From positions 3,205,565 to 3,269,564 of the forward strand of contig NZ_QENQ01000001.1 of assembly GCF_003096275.1 (NCBI RefSeq): 64,000 bases of DNA, in the 5' to 3' direction. A model generated the notes under the pieces. The model had not been told where the DNA came from, ran no database searches, and saw nothing but the letters and a program-made list of their open reading frames with translations. Below, piece by piece: positions 1 through 6,924 of the stretch (positions are counted from its first letter, which is position 1; every line of letters begins with the position of its first letter). This stretch comes from Sphingomonas pokkalii. Lineage in GTDB: Bacteria; Pseudomonadota; Alphaproteobacteria; Sphingomonadales; Sphingomonadaceae. The translations under genes were made by a program, and so were the position numbers.

Positions 1-1764
1 GACGTCGTGCTCGAAGCCGTTGAGTACCGTCAGCTCGTGCGGCAGCGGCAGATACATCAGCCGCGTGAGCGTTGCGGCGGCAGCGCTGCGCCACAGGGAC
101 AGTTCATCGATCGGCGAGCCCCGCAGGCGCATTGCGGCCTGCTCGCGCTCGAACCGGACGGTACCGGCCTGAATGCGCTCGCGCGTCTGGCTCTGGCGGC
201 CCTTGATGCTGTTGGTCTGGCATATCGTCCTGCCATCCGCCCGGTAATCGACGGCGGATCCCTGTGCTGCGGTGCAGATCTGCTCCAGCACCGCCACGTT
301 CTGCGACAGGGTTTCCAGCATCTGGACATCGTGGCTGCTTTCGTCGAGCAGACCCTTCTTGTCATAGCCGCTGCAGAACTGTTCCCGCAGCAGCAGATAG
401 CGGCCGGCGACATGGACGTTGAACTGTTTGGTCAGCAGGGGATCGATCTGATTCTGGACCGAGCCATTATAGCCCAGATCGATCAGCATCAGCGTGTCGC
501 CCGGCTGGGGATCGACCAGGCGGCGGACATGCGCCACCAGCCGTTCGCTGAAGGCCTTGGCGGATTTGTGGATCTGCCTCATCCGCGTCGGCTTGCGGAT
601 CTCGCGCAGGAATGCGCCGATCCTGCCGGCCTCTTTGGGCAGGCTGCGCAGCAATAGTTTCGCTTCGGGCGCGGGAAACAGCAGCTGGCGCGCGGCCGCG
701 TCGAGATCGTTGCCGAGATCGAACTGGAGATAGCGTTCCACCGCGGCCTCGCTGGTCATCGCCGCGGCGGTGGCGGTGAAGCGGCTGATTTCCACCGGAT
801 GGCCCGGTGCGGCATGGCCGGAGGCCTGATGGACGCGCATCGGCAGCAGGCCGTCACGCATCATGAACAGCCAGTGCACGGTGCCGCCGCGCTCCGCCTG
901 CAGCGTTTCGGCTTCCTGTTGCAGCCAGCGTTCGAAGGCGTGCAGCACCGGGCCAAGCACCGAAAAGCCGAGGGCTTCGGCGTCATCCTCGATCTGCGGT
1001 TCGACCGCGGCGAGTGCTGCGCGATGTGGTTGCTGGGCTGCGATCGTGCCGGGCAGCCGCGGTTGCAGCATCGCGCTTACCGCGGATTCCAGGCGCAGGC
1101 GCTGTTCGGTGGCCGGCAGGAACTGCCGGAGATGGAGCGTCTGCACTCCCAGCGGCGCGACGCCGCCGACATCGGCGGCCGCGTTGTCGCCGATATGCAA
1201 GATGGTGTCCGGTGCGCGCTTCAAGGCCTTGAGCACGTCCTGGTACAGCCCTTCGCCCTTGGAGCGGCCATAGCGGGACGAACAGAAGATGCGATCGATC
1301 AGCGCGGCGACATCCTTTCCCGCGGCGCGGGAGATCAGCGTGCGCAGCTGCTCGGCATCGAGATAGGTATCCGAAACGATGATCACGCCGATGCCGCGGC
1401 GCTTGGCTTCGCGCATCAGCTCCACGGTCGGCTGGAAGGCGAAGCAGTGACGTGCCTCCGCCTCGAGCTCGGCAGCGATGGCGGCTTCGATGACCGCGCG
1501 TCCGGCGTTCGGGAACAGTTGGCGATAGATGTCGGCGATCGTGACTTCGTTGCGCCCGTGCTGCACCATTTCCGCCGTGCGAGCCCGCATTTCCGCCCAT
1601 TGGCGCTGCAGCGATGTGGTTTCCGGCAGCGCATCGAACAGGTCGCGCGGCGCATGGCAATCGCGCCACAGCAGCGTGTCGAAGCAGTCGAGCGAAAGCA
1701 GTTTCACCGTCTCGCGCCCGTCGAGCGCGGCCGGAAGGGCATGTGGAAGGATGAAGTCGGTCAC
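1..1764 (-). CDS. HAD-superfamily hydrolase, COG5610-like (3' end outside window)
   Basis: This reading frame is open from a GTG at 1764 to the left edge, so the C-terminus is missing (588 codons visible). The N-terminal 220 residues carry a full HAD set: nucleophile motif LDCFDTLLWR around residue 26, a motif II Ser in VIIVSDTYLD, a motif III Lys in RSKGEG, and acidic motif IV HIGDNAAADV. About 370 residues of unassigned sequence follow. Proteins of this build (predicted hydrolase COG5610) usually sit in polysaccharide or glycosylation clusters, so a role on a sugar-phosphate or glycan is inference. The GTG at 1764 is preceded by AGGGACAGG. A second GTG eight codons upstream lacks a ribosome site, and a stop lies further upstream in frame. 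It is divergent from flaF. Confidence 0.75.
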   Translation of the reverse strand, partial: MTDFILPHALPAALDGRETVKLLSLDCFDTLLWRDCHAPRDLFDALPETTSLQRQWAEMRARTAEMVQHGRNEVTIADIYRQLFPNAGRAVIEAAIAAELEAEARHCFAFQPTVELMREAKRRGIGVIIVSDTYLDAEQLRTLISRAAGKDVAALIDRIFCSSRYGRSKGEGLYQDVLKALKRAPDTILHIGDNAAADVGGVAPLGVQTLHLRQFLPATEQRLRLESAVSAMLQPRLPGTIAAQQPHRAALAAVEPQIEDDAEALGFSVLGPVLHAFERWLQQEAETLQAERGGTVHWLFMMRDGLLPMRVHQASGHAAPGHPVEISRFTATAAAMTSEAAVERYLQFDLGNDLDAAARQLLFPAPEAKLLLRSLPKEAGRIGAFLREIRKPTRMRQIHKSAKAFSERLVAHVRRLVDPQPGDTLMLIDLGYNGSVQNQIDPLLTKQFNVHVAGRYLLLREQFCSGYDKKGLLDESSHDVQMLETLSQNVAVLEQICTAAQGSAVDYRADGRTICQTNSIKGRQSQTRERIQAGTVRFEREQAAMRLRGSPIDELSLWRSAAAATLTRLMYLPLPHELTVLNGFEHDV

Positions 1765-1807
1765 GGCCTGTCCCTGGAGATGCGTCCGCACCGTGGGACG
1801 CAAGAAT

Positions 1808-1822
1808 CTTATAGGAAGGCGG
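1808..1822 (-). promoter_or_regulatory. Shared 15-mer, possible promoter element of the HAD gene
   Basis: Read on the minus strand this is CCGCCTTCCTATAAG, about 45 bases upstream of the HAD gene's GTG. The identical 15-mer occurs on the plus strand at 4360-4374, about 30 bases upstream of the porin gene. The TATAAG end resembles a -10 box. Common use by one sigma factor is inference. Confidence 0.35.
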
Positions 1823-1875
1823 AGGCCCAACCCGGCAAAATCTTCCTAGAATAGGGCAGTAGCAAAGGAGCCACG

Positions 1876-2241
1876 ATGACCATCAATGCTTATCAGGCGG
1901 CCCGCAGCCGGGCCGAGACGCCACGCGCCGCGGAACTGCGGCTGATGCGCGAAATCACCGGCGAGATGATGGCTGCGCATGAGGCCGGGCTGAAGGGCGC
2001 GCTCCTGATGCCTGCGCTCTATCGGAACCGCGAAATGTGGTCGGTCTTCATCACCGATTGCGGCACGCGCGGCAACAAACTGCCGGACGAACTGCGCGCG
2101 AAGATCATCTCGCTGGGCCTGTGGGTCGACCGCTTCACGAGCGACGTCGTCGCCGGGCGGGAACCGATTCTGGCGCTGATCGACGTCAATCGTTCGATCA
2201 TGGAAGGCCTGACCGGGCAGGAGCGCGCGGTCGCCGCCTGA
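1876..2241 (+). CDS. flaF: Flagellar biosynthesis regulator FlaF
   Basis: The product has 121 residues, the normal length for FlaF, a cytoplasmic protein found in alphaproteobacteria that promotes flagellin production or secretion and works against or with FlbT. Family-typical features are the start MTINAYQAAR, the central NREMWSVFITDC segment, GNKLPDELRAKIISLGLWVD and the end segment DVNRSIMEGL. The start is fixed by AAAGGAG five bases before the ATG. No flagellin or flbT is visible in this window, so the rest of the flagellar cluster probably lies to the left beyond the HAD gene. A strong terminator follows. The identification is firm; the regulatory direction of FlaF differs between species and cannot be read from sequence. 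Confidence 0.93.
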   Translation: MTINAYQAARSRAETPRAAELRLMREITGEMMAAHEAGLKGALLMPALYRNREMWSVFITDCGTRGNKLPDELRAKIISLGLWVDRFTSDVVAGREPILALIDVNRSIMEGLTGQERAVAA

Positions 2242-2265
2242 TCGCCGCATGTGCTGAAACAGGAA

Positions 2266-2295
2266 GCCCCGGACGTCGCCGTCCGGGGCTTTTTT
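2266..2295 (+). terminator. Rho-independent terminator of flaF
   Basis: A perfect 10-bp stem (GCCCCGGACG, 2266-2275, with 2280-2289) and a TCGC loop are followed by six T residues. It lies 25 bases after the flaF stop and just before the 3' end of the convergent chemotaxis receptor. Confidence 0.92.
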
Positions 2296-2326
2296 GTGGT
2301 CGAGGCGGCGCAAGCGAAACGGGCGA

Positions 2327-4204
2327 TCAGAACGACGCCCAGGAATCCCCGCTATCGGCTGCAGCAATCGCCAGCGGCTTCACGGGGGAGACATAGCCGG
2401 ATGCTGCTATGCGTCGGTCGGTCTCCGGACGTGCGGCGATAGAGCGCCGGAGCGATGTCTGCGGCGCTCCCGCCCCGATATTGAAGCGCTCGGCCCGCTG
2501 AGCAAGTGCGGCGACCTCGGCGGTGAGGTTGCGCGCTGCGGCCGAGGTCTGTTCGACCATGGCGGCATTTTGCTGGGTCGATTGATCCATCGCGCCGATC
2601 GTCTGCGAGATCTGTGTCACTGCCGCGGACTGCGCCTGGTTGTCGGAGGCGATCCCGCCGAGCAGCTGATGGACCTCGCTGACATTGGTGGTGATGCGGG
2701 CGAGCTCGCCGTCGACCTTTTCGACCATGCCGACGGCGGTGACGATGTCTGCCTGCGTCGCGGTCAACTGGTTGCGGGCGCGGCCCGCTTCCTCTTCGGC
2801 GCGCATCGCCAGTGCCGAGACCAGATCGGCGACGACCGCGAAGCCGCGGCCCGCTTCGCCGGCACGGCCGGCCTCCACCGCGGCGTTCATCGCAAGAACG
2901 CGCGTCTGGAAGGCGATCTTGTCGAGGCCCTCGATCACGCTGTCGATGCCCTTGGCGTTGTCCGCCACGCGGGTCATCGCCTGTACCGCTTCGTCCGCCG
3001 TCTTGCGTCCCGACGAGACGACGCCGATCGCGTGATCCGCCCGCTGGACGGTGCCGTTGGCGGCCGTGGCGGTGGTGCGCAGACGCTGGTCCATCTGGGT
3101 TACCGCAGCGGCGGTTTCTTCCAGGCTCGCGGCGTTGGTTTCGGTACGACGGGCCAGGTCCTCCGAGGCGCTGGCGATCTCGTCCGAGCCCGTGCGGATG
3201 CTGGCGGTCGATTCCAGCACCGACCCGATCATGTCGCGCAGGCCGGCTAACGCGGCGTTGAGGTTGGTCTTCAGCTCGGCGTAGGCGGGTGGGAAATCGG
3301 CCGTCACATCGGCGGTGAGATCGCCCTGCATCACGCGCGTCAGGCTATCCCGCAGCGCATCGGTCACCAGGCGCTGCTCGGCGGCGGCACGGGCATCGAT
3401 TTCACTCCGGGCTATCGCGGCGCTACGAAACTGCTCCACTGCACGCGCGATCTCTCCCAGTTCATCCCCGCGCGCGATGCTGGGCACCACCGCATTGCCG
3501 CCTTCGGCAAGCGTCTTGGTTATCCCGGCAAGCTGCGCCATCGGCCGCGCGACGGTACGGTTGATCATCAGCCAAACCGCCACCAGGCCGATCAGGGTGA
3601 GCATGGAGACGCCGATCGTCATACACAGCGCCAGCCACGACATCGCCTGACCGGAGGCATTCGCATCCTTGGCGCTGTTGCGTACCTTTTCGAGCATCGC
3701 CTGCGCCTGGTCGATCGCGTCGTGCGAGCGTTCCTTGCCTTCGCCCTTGATGAGTTTGATCGCCGAACCGTCGCCGGCGTTGACGGCTGCGAAAGTCCTG
3801 CCGTTCACATCGTCCAGCCGGTCCTTGATCTGCGCCATCCGGGCGACATCGCCTGCCATCGAGGCCCCGACCGCGCTGCCAAAGGCCTTCACATGCGTAT
3901 CCAGCTGTTCGGAGGCATCGGCCATCCGCTTCACGAGCTTGGTGCGATCCTCCGCCGTTACAGCATTGTAATAGCTGTAAACAATAATTCGCATCTCTTT
4001 GACATCACTGATGATGTCTGAGATTTTCGATATCCCGGCGACGCTATGTTCTACATGCTGTCGCGCGACATTGGTAAGGCTGCGGTTCGAGATCCAGCCA
4101 TTGACGGCAAGGCCGGTGAGCAGAAGCGTGAGAAATCCGAATGCGACCAGGAGTTTCTTCGCCAATGGCCAATTATCAATGAAATCAAGCATTCCGCATT
4201 CCAA
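2327..4204 (-). CDS. Methyl-accepting chemotaxis protein
   Basis: This is a 625-residue inner-membrane chemoreceptor. It has a short cytoplasmic start, TM1 at about residues 14-36, a periplasmic helical domain of about 150 residues, TM2 at about 190-212, a HAMP region, and a long signalling coiled coil. The hairpin tip is recognisable as IAFQTRVLAMNAAVEAGRAG followed by EAGRGFAVVADLVSALAMRA, which contacts CheA and CheW. The protein ends in DSWASF, which resembles the tethering pentapeptide (NWETF type) that recruits CheR methyltransferase; that function is inferred. A second receptor at 56156-57976 has an almost identical tip. The ligand is unknown. An internal ATG at 4192 is an equally possible start. 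It is probably monocistronic. Confidence 0.93.
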   Translation of the reverse strand: MECGMLDFIDNWPLAKKLLVAFGFLTLLLTGLAVNGWISNRSLTNVARQHVEHSVAGISKISDIISDVKEMRIIVYSYYNAVTAEDRTKLVKRMADASEQLDTHVKAFGSAVGASMAGDVARMAQIKDRLDDVNGRTFAAVNAGDGSAIKLIKGEGKERSHDAIDQAQAMLEKVRNSAKDANASGQAMSWLALCMTIGVSMLTLIGLVAVWLMINRTVARPMAQLAGITKTLAEGGNAVVPSIARGDELGEIARAVEQFRSAAIARSEIDARAAAEQRLVTDALRDSLTRVMQGDLTADVTADFPPAYAELKTNLNAALAGLRDMIGSVLESTASIRTGSDEIASASEDLARRTETNAASLEETAAAVTQMDQRLRTTATAANGTVQRADHAIGVVSSGRKTADEAVQAMTRVADNAKGIDSVIEGLDKIAFQTRVLAMNAAVEAGRAGEAGRGFAVVADLVSALAMRAEEEAGRARNQLTATQADIVTAVGMVEKVDGELARITTNVSEVHQLLGGIASDNQAQSAAVTQISQTIGAMDQSTQQNAAMVEQTSAAARNLTAEVAALAQRAERFNIGAGAPQTSLRRSIAARPETDRRIAASGYVSPVKPLAIAAADSGDSWASF

Positions 4205-4359
4205 TCCAATGCCTTCGTTCGTTCAAAGGGCTTATGCTGACGACCCAGCATTAGATCTAAAATAGACGAAGTGATGCTTCTTGGCACATTTTGTCCTGTA
4301 CTTTTGGATAACGCCGCATCCGGAAAATCCCGGAGGCAGATGCTCGTCCGGTATTTTCG

Positions 4360-4374
4360 CCGCCTTCCTATAAG
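4360..4374 (+). promoter_or_regulatory. Shared 15-mer, possible promoter element of the porin gene
   Basis: CCGCCTTCCTATAAG is identical to the inverted copy at 1808-1822. Here it stands 29 bases before the GTG start of the alginate-export-type porin. TATAAG is a plausible -10 box; no good -35 hexamer is seen 16-18 bases upstream, which fits an alternative or activated promoter. Confidence 0.35.
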
Positions 4375-4403
4375 GGAAAAATTGATTTCCACTGGAGCCT
4401 GGC

Positions 4404-5789
4404 GTGACGAAGATTATCTGGCGCGGTGCGATCGGCCACGCGATTGCCGCATGCATCCTTGCCGGTACCGGCAGCGCCAACGCCCAGGAGGCAGCGGCCA
4501 AGGCTGGTGCGCTTCACCCGACCTTTACGATCGGTGGCAGCGTGCGCGGCCGGACGGAGGGCATCGACGGGCAGTTCCGGCCCAAGCTAGATTCGCGCAC
4601 CGCGTTCGTTTCCTTCCGCACGCTGGTGAACGCGCAGGTGGAGATGGACGGGTTCCTCGTCGGCGGCGAACTGCTGGATGCGCGCGGCTATGGCGAGGGC
4701 CATAATTCGTCGGTTAAATCGACCGACGTCAACACGATCGAGCCGCTGCAGGCCTATGCCCGCTACACGGCACATGGCGTGTTCGGTGCGAAGGACAGCC
4801 TGTCCGCCACCGCCGGGCGCTTCACCATGACGTTTGGCGCCCAGCGCCTCGTCGCCCGTGCCGATTTCGGCAACAGCTTCCCTTCCTATCTCGGGGCCAG
4901 GATCGATTATCAGACCAAGGCGCGCGACCAGCTGACCCTGTTCTGGACCCATCCGATGACGGCGCTGCCGGATACGATGGACGCGATCTTCGACAACAAG
5001 GTGCAACTGGATCGCGTGAGCGCGAATGTCGCCTTCTTCGGAGCGGACGGCAATGTGTTGAGTCTCGCGAAACGGCTTAGCGTGGGCGGCTATGTCTATC
5101 GCCTGGTGGAAAAGGACCGGCCGGGTGTTCTGACACGTGACCGGCGCCTCGTTACTGTCGGTCTTCGCTCTAGCCTTGCCGCGGCGAAGGGCAGGATCGA
5201 TTTCGAAGTGGAAGCGGCGATCCAGCATGGTCGCGCGCGTGCCACCACCGCCATCGGCGACCGCACCGACCTTACGGTTCGTGCGGGCTTCGTCCATGCG
5301 GAAATGGGCTATACACTCCCGCTCGGATGGTCGCCGCGCGTCTCCGCGATGTTCGACTATGCAAGCGGCGACGGGCCGAATGCGGCCTATGGTCGGTTCG
5401 ATTCGCTGTTCGGTGCGCGACGGGCGGATTACGGCCCCGTCTCTTTGTTCGGGCCGGTGGGGTTGGCCAACCTGGTTTCGCCTGGCGCTCGTATCGAAGC
5501 CAAGCCGTCGAAGCGGTTCGACGTGATGCTATCGGCGCGCGACCTGTGGCTGGCCGAGCGGACCGACACCTTCGCCTTCACCGCCGTCCGCGACCGTACC
5601 GGCTCCGTCGGCCGCCATGCGGGCACGGAATTCGAGCTGCGCCTGCGCCGAACGCTCATCGCAAAGAAGCTGCGGCTGGAAATGGGCGCCGCCTATCTCG
5701 CCAAGGGCACATTTCTGAACCAGGCGCCGAATGCGGCGCATCATGGCGATGCCCGCTATGGGTACGCAGATATCGTATTCAATTTCTGA
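4404..5789 (+). CDS. Outer-membrane porin of the alginate-export (AlgE-like) family
   Basis: The 461-residue protein starts with a signal peptide ending near ANAQEA (about residue 27). The mature part alternates polar and hydrophobic residues as expected of a beta barrel, and it ends in IVFNF with the terminal Phe typical of BAM substrates. Family landmarks of the alginate-export domain are RTEGIDGQFRPK, the LLDARGYGEG segment, RFTMTFGAQRLVAR, the DYQT strand and the NQAPNAAHHGDARYG end. Such barrels let anionic sugars or oligosaccharides cross the outer membrane; the substrate cannot be told here. The start is a GTG with TGGAG seven bases upstream. There is no polysaccharide operon directly beside it. 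Confidence 0.82.
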   Translation: MTKIIWRGAIGHAIAACILAGTGSANAQEAAAKAGALHPTFTIGGSVRGRTEGIDGQFRPKLDSRTAFVSFRTLVNAQVEMDGFLVGGELLDARGYGEGHNSSVKSTDVNTIEPLQAYARYTAHGVFGAKDSLSATAGRFTMTFGAQRLVARADFGNSFPSYLGARIDYQTKARDQLTLFWTHPMTALPDTMDAIFDNKVQLDRVSANVAFFGADGNVLSLAKRLSVGGYVYRLVEKDRPGVLTRDRRLVTVGLRSSLAAAKGRIDFEVEAAIQHGRARATTAIGDRTDLTVRAGFVHAEMGYTLPLGWSPRVSAMFDYASGDGPNAAYGRFDSLFGARRADYGPVSLFGPVGLANLVSPGARIEAKPSKRFDVMLSARDLWLAERTDTFAFTAVRDRTGSVGRHAGTEFELRLRRTLIAKKLRLEMGAAYLAKGTFLNQAPNAAHHGDARYGYADIVFNF

Positions 5790-5878
5790 GGCTGTCCGCT
5801 TCTTGTTATGCTATCTCATGCCGTGGCGACCGCCGATGGCTAGGCAGATTTCCAGGGTAAGGACAGTACGGTGGCGAG

Positions 5879-6247
5879 ATGTTCGGCTTGGTTTTCGCGA
5901 ACATGCTGGTGATTCTGATGATAGATGAAGCCGGGCTGCGCAGCATGCTTGCTGCGCGACTCGCGCTATCCGGTGCCGATGTGGTCAGCATGGAAAGCGT
6001 CGATCCGGTGCGGGTCGGGCGGCTGACGGCCCAGTCGCCGACACTGGTGGCCGATGCGGCGGCAGCAGCGCGCCATCCGGGCGGCATCGCCGCGCTGGCT
6101 GCGGACAGGGCCTGGTGCAGGTTGGTGTTGATCGGCGCCGAGCCGGAGGGGACGAGCGCGCCGCATGTCCACCATGTGCGCACGGAAGATCCCGTCGCGT
6201 CGATCACGGCATTGCTCGACCTGTCGGAAACGCAGCGAAGCGCCTAG
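5879..6247 (+). CDS. Small response-regulator receiver-like protein
   Basis: The 122-residue product fits the fold order of a receiver domain but is divergent. A first strand LVILMIDEAG provides the acidic pair, a strand PTLVADAAAA places an Asp where the phosphoacceptor would be, and RLVLIGAEPEG matches the fourth strand. The canonical Lys of the fifth strand is not evident, so phosphorylation is uncertain. There is no output domain. The next genes, convergent with it, are a FixJ-type regulator and a PAS kinase, suggesting a stand-alone receiver or anti-regulator; this is inference. ATG 5879 has GGTGGCGAG directly before it; ATG 5903 would start exactly at the first strand and is a valid alternative. 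Confidence 0.5.
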   Translation: MFGLVFANMLVILMIDEAGLRSMLAARLALSGADVVSMESVDPVRVGRLTAQSPTLVADAAAAARHPGGIAALAADRAWCRLVLIGAEPEGTSAPHVHHVRTEDPVASITALLDLSETQRSA

Positions 6248-6252
6248 AGGAA

Positions 6253-6290
6253 GATCGCAAAGGTCACGCGGCTGCGTCACCCTTGCGATC
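6253..6290. terminator. Hairpin between convergent genes
   Basis: Arms 6253-6269 and 6274-6290 pair at 15 of 17 positions around a GGCT loop. It lies exactly between two convergent genes and probably ends transcripts from one or both sides, although it lacks a T run. Confidence 0.45.
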
Positions 6291-6309
6291 CGTTGGGCAG
6301 GCGGCAGCG

Positions 6310-6924
6310 TCAGCTTTTCGGGAACAGGCCCGCGGCGAAGGCGATCCGCAGCGCTTCCGAAAGGCTGCGGACTTCCAGCTTTTCCATCAGGTTGGCGCGG
6401 TAGATTTCGACCGTGCGAGGGCTGATATCGAGCTCATAGGCGATGATCTTGTTGGATCTTCCTTCGATGAGCCCCTTCAGCACGTCCGTCTCGCGCGGGG
6501 AGAGTTTCGCGATCTTGGCCTCTGCCCCGGCAAGGCGGGCGGCTGCCTCGCTATCCTCTTCCAGCCGCGAGAACGCCTGGTCGATCACTTTCAGCAGGAA
6601 TTCGGCTTCATAGGGCTTCTCGATGAAATCGAGCGCGCCGGCCTTCATCGCCTGCACCGCAAGGCCGACATTGCCCTGACCGGTGAGCACGATCGCGACG
6701 AATTTGGGCGAGCGATCCAGCTTGAGCAGGACGTCCAGCCCGCTGGATCCCGGCATGTGGAAATCGAGCAGTACCACGCCGGAATCGAGTTCCGGCTCCT
6801 GCTCCAGAAACGCATCGCCCGAACGATAGCCGCGCACGATCAGATCGGGTCGGACGGAAAGCAAGCTGTGCAGCGAAGCGCGGACGGCATCGTCATCATC
6901 GACGATGTAGATGGTTCGGGTCAT
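6310..6924 (-). CDS. FixJ-family two-component response regulator
   Basis: This 204-residue regulator has an N-terminal receiver with the acidic pocket in IVDDDD, phosphoacceptor Asp54 in VVLLDFHMPG, the Thr in VLTGQG and the Lys in FIEKP. The C-terminal LuxR-type helix-turn-helix covers about residues 138-200, with LSPRETDVLKGLIEG and the recognition helix region ISPRTVEIYRANLMEKL. It is the cognate partner of the PAS kinase upstream: the kinase stop and the regulator start overlap as TAATG, so the two are translationally coupled. FixJ relatives control respiration, stress or metabolic genes; the targets here are unknown. Confidence 0.92.
   Translation of the reverse strand: MTRTIYIVDDDDAVRASLHSLLSVRPDLIVRGYRSGDAFLEQEPELDSGVVLLDFHMPGSSGLDVLLKLDRSPKFVAIVLTGQGNVGLAVQAMKAGALDFIEKPYEAEFLLKVIDQAFSRLEEDSEAAARLAGAEAKIAKLSPRETDVLKGLIEGRSNKIIAYELDISPRTVEIYRANLMEKLEVRSLSEALRIAFAAGLFPKS

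Noticed and set aside
799..1854. 351-codon plus-strand frame over the HAD gene
   Set aside because: No domain and shadow-like composition; the minus frame shows all HAD motifs.
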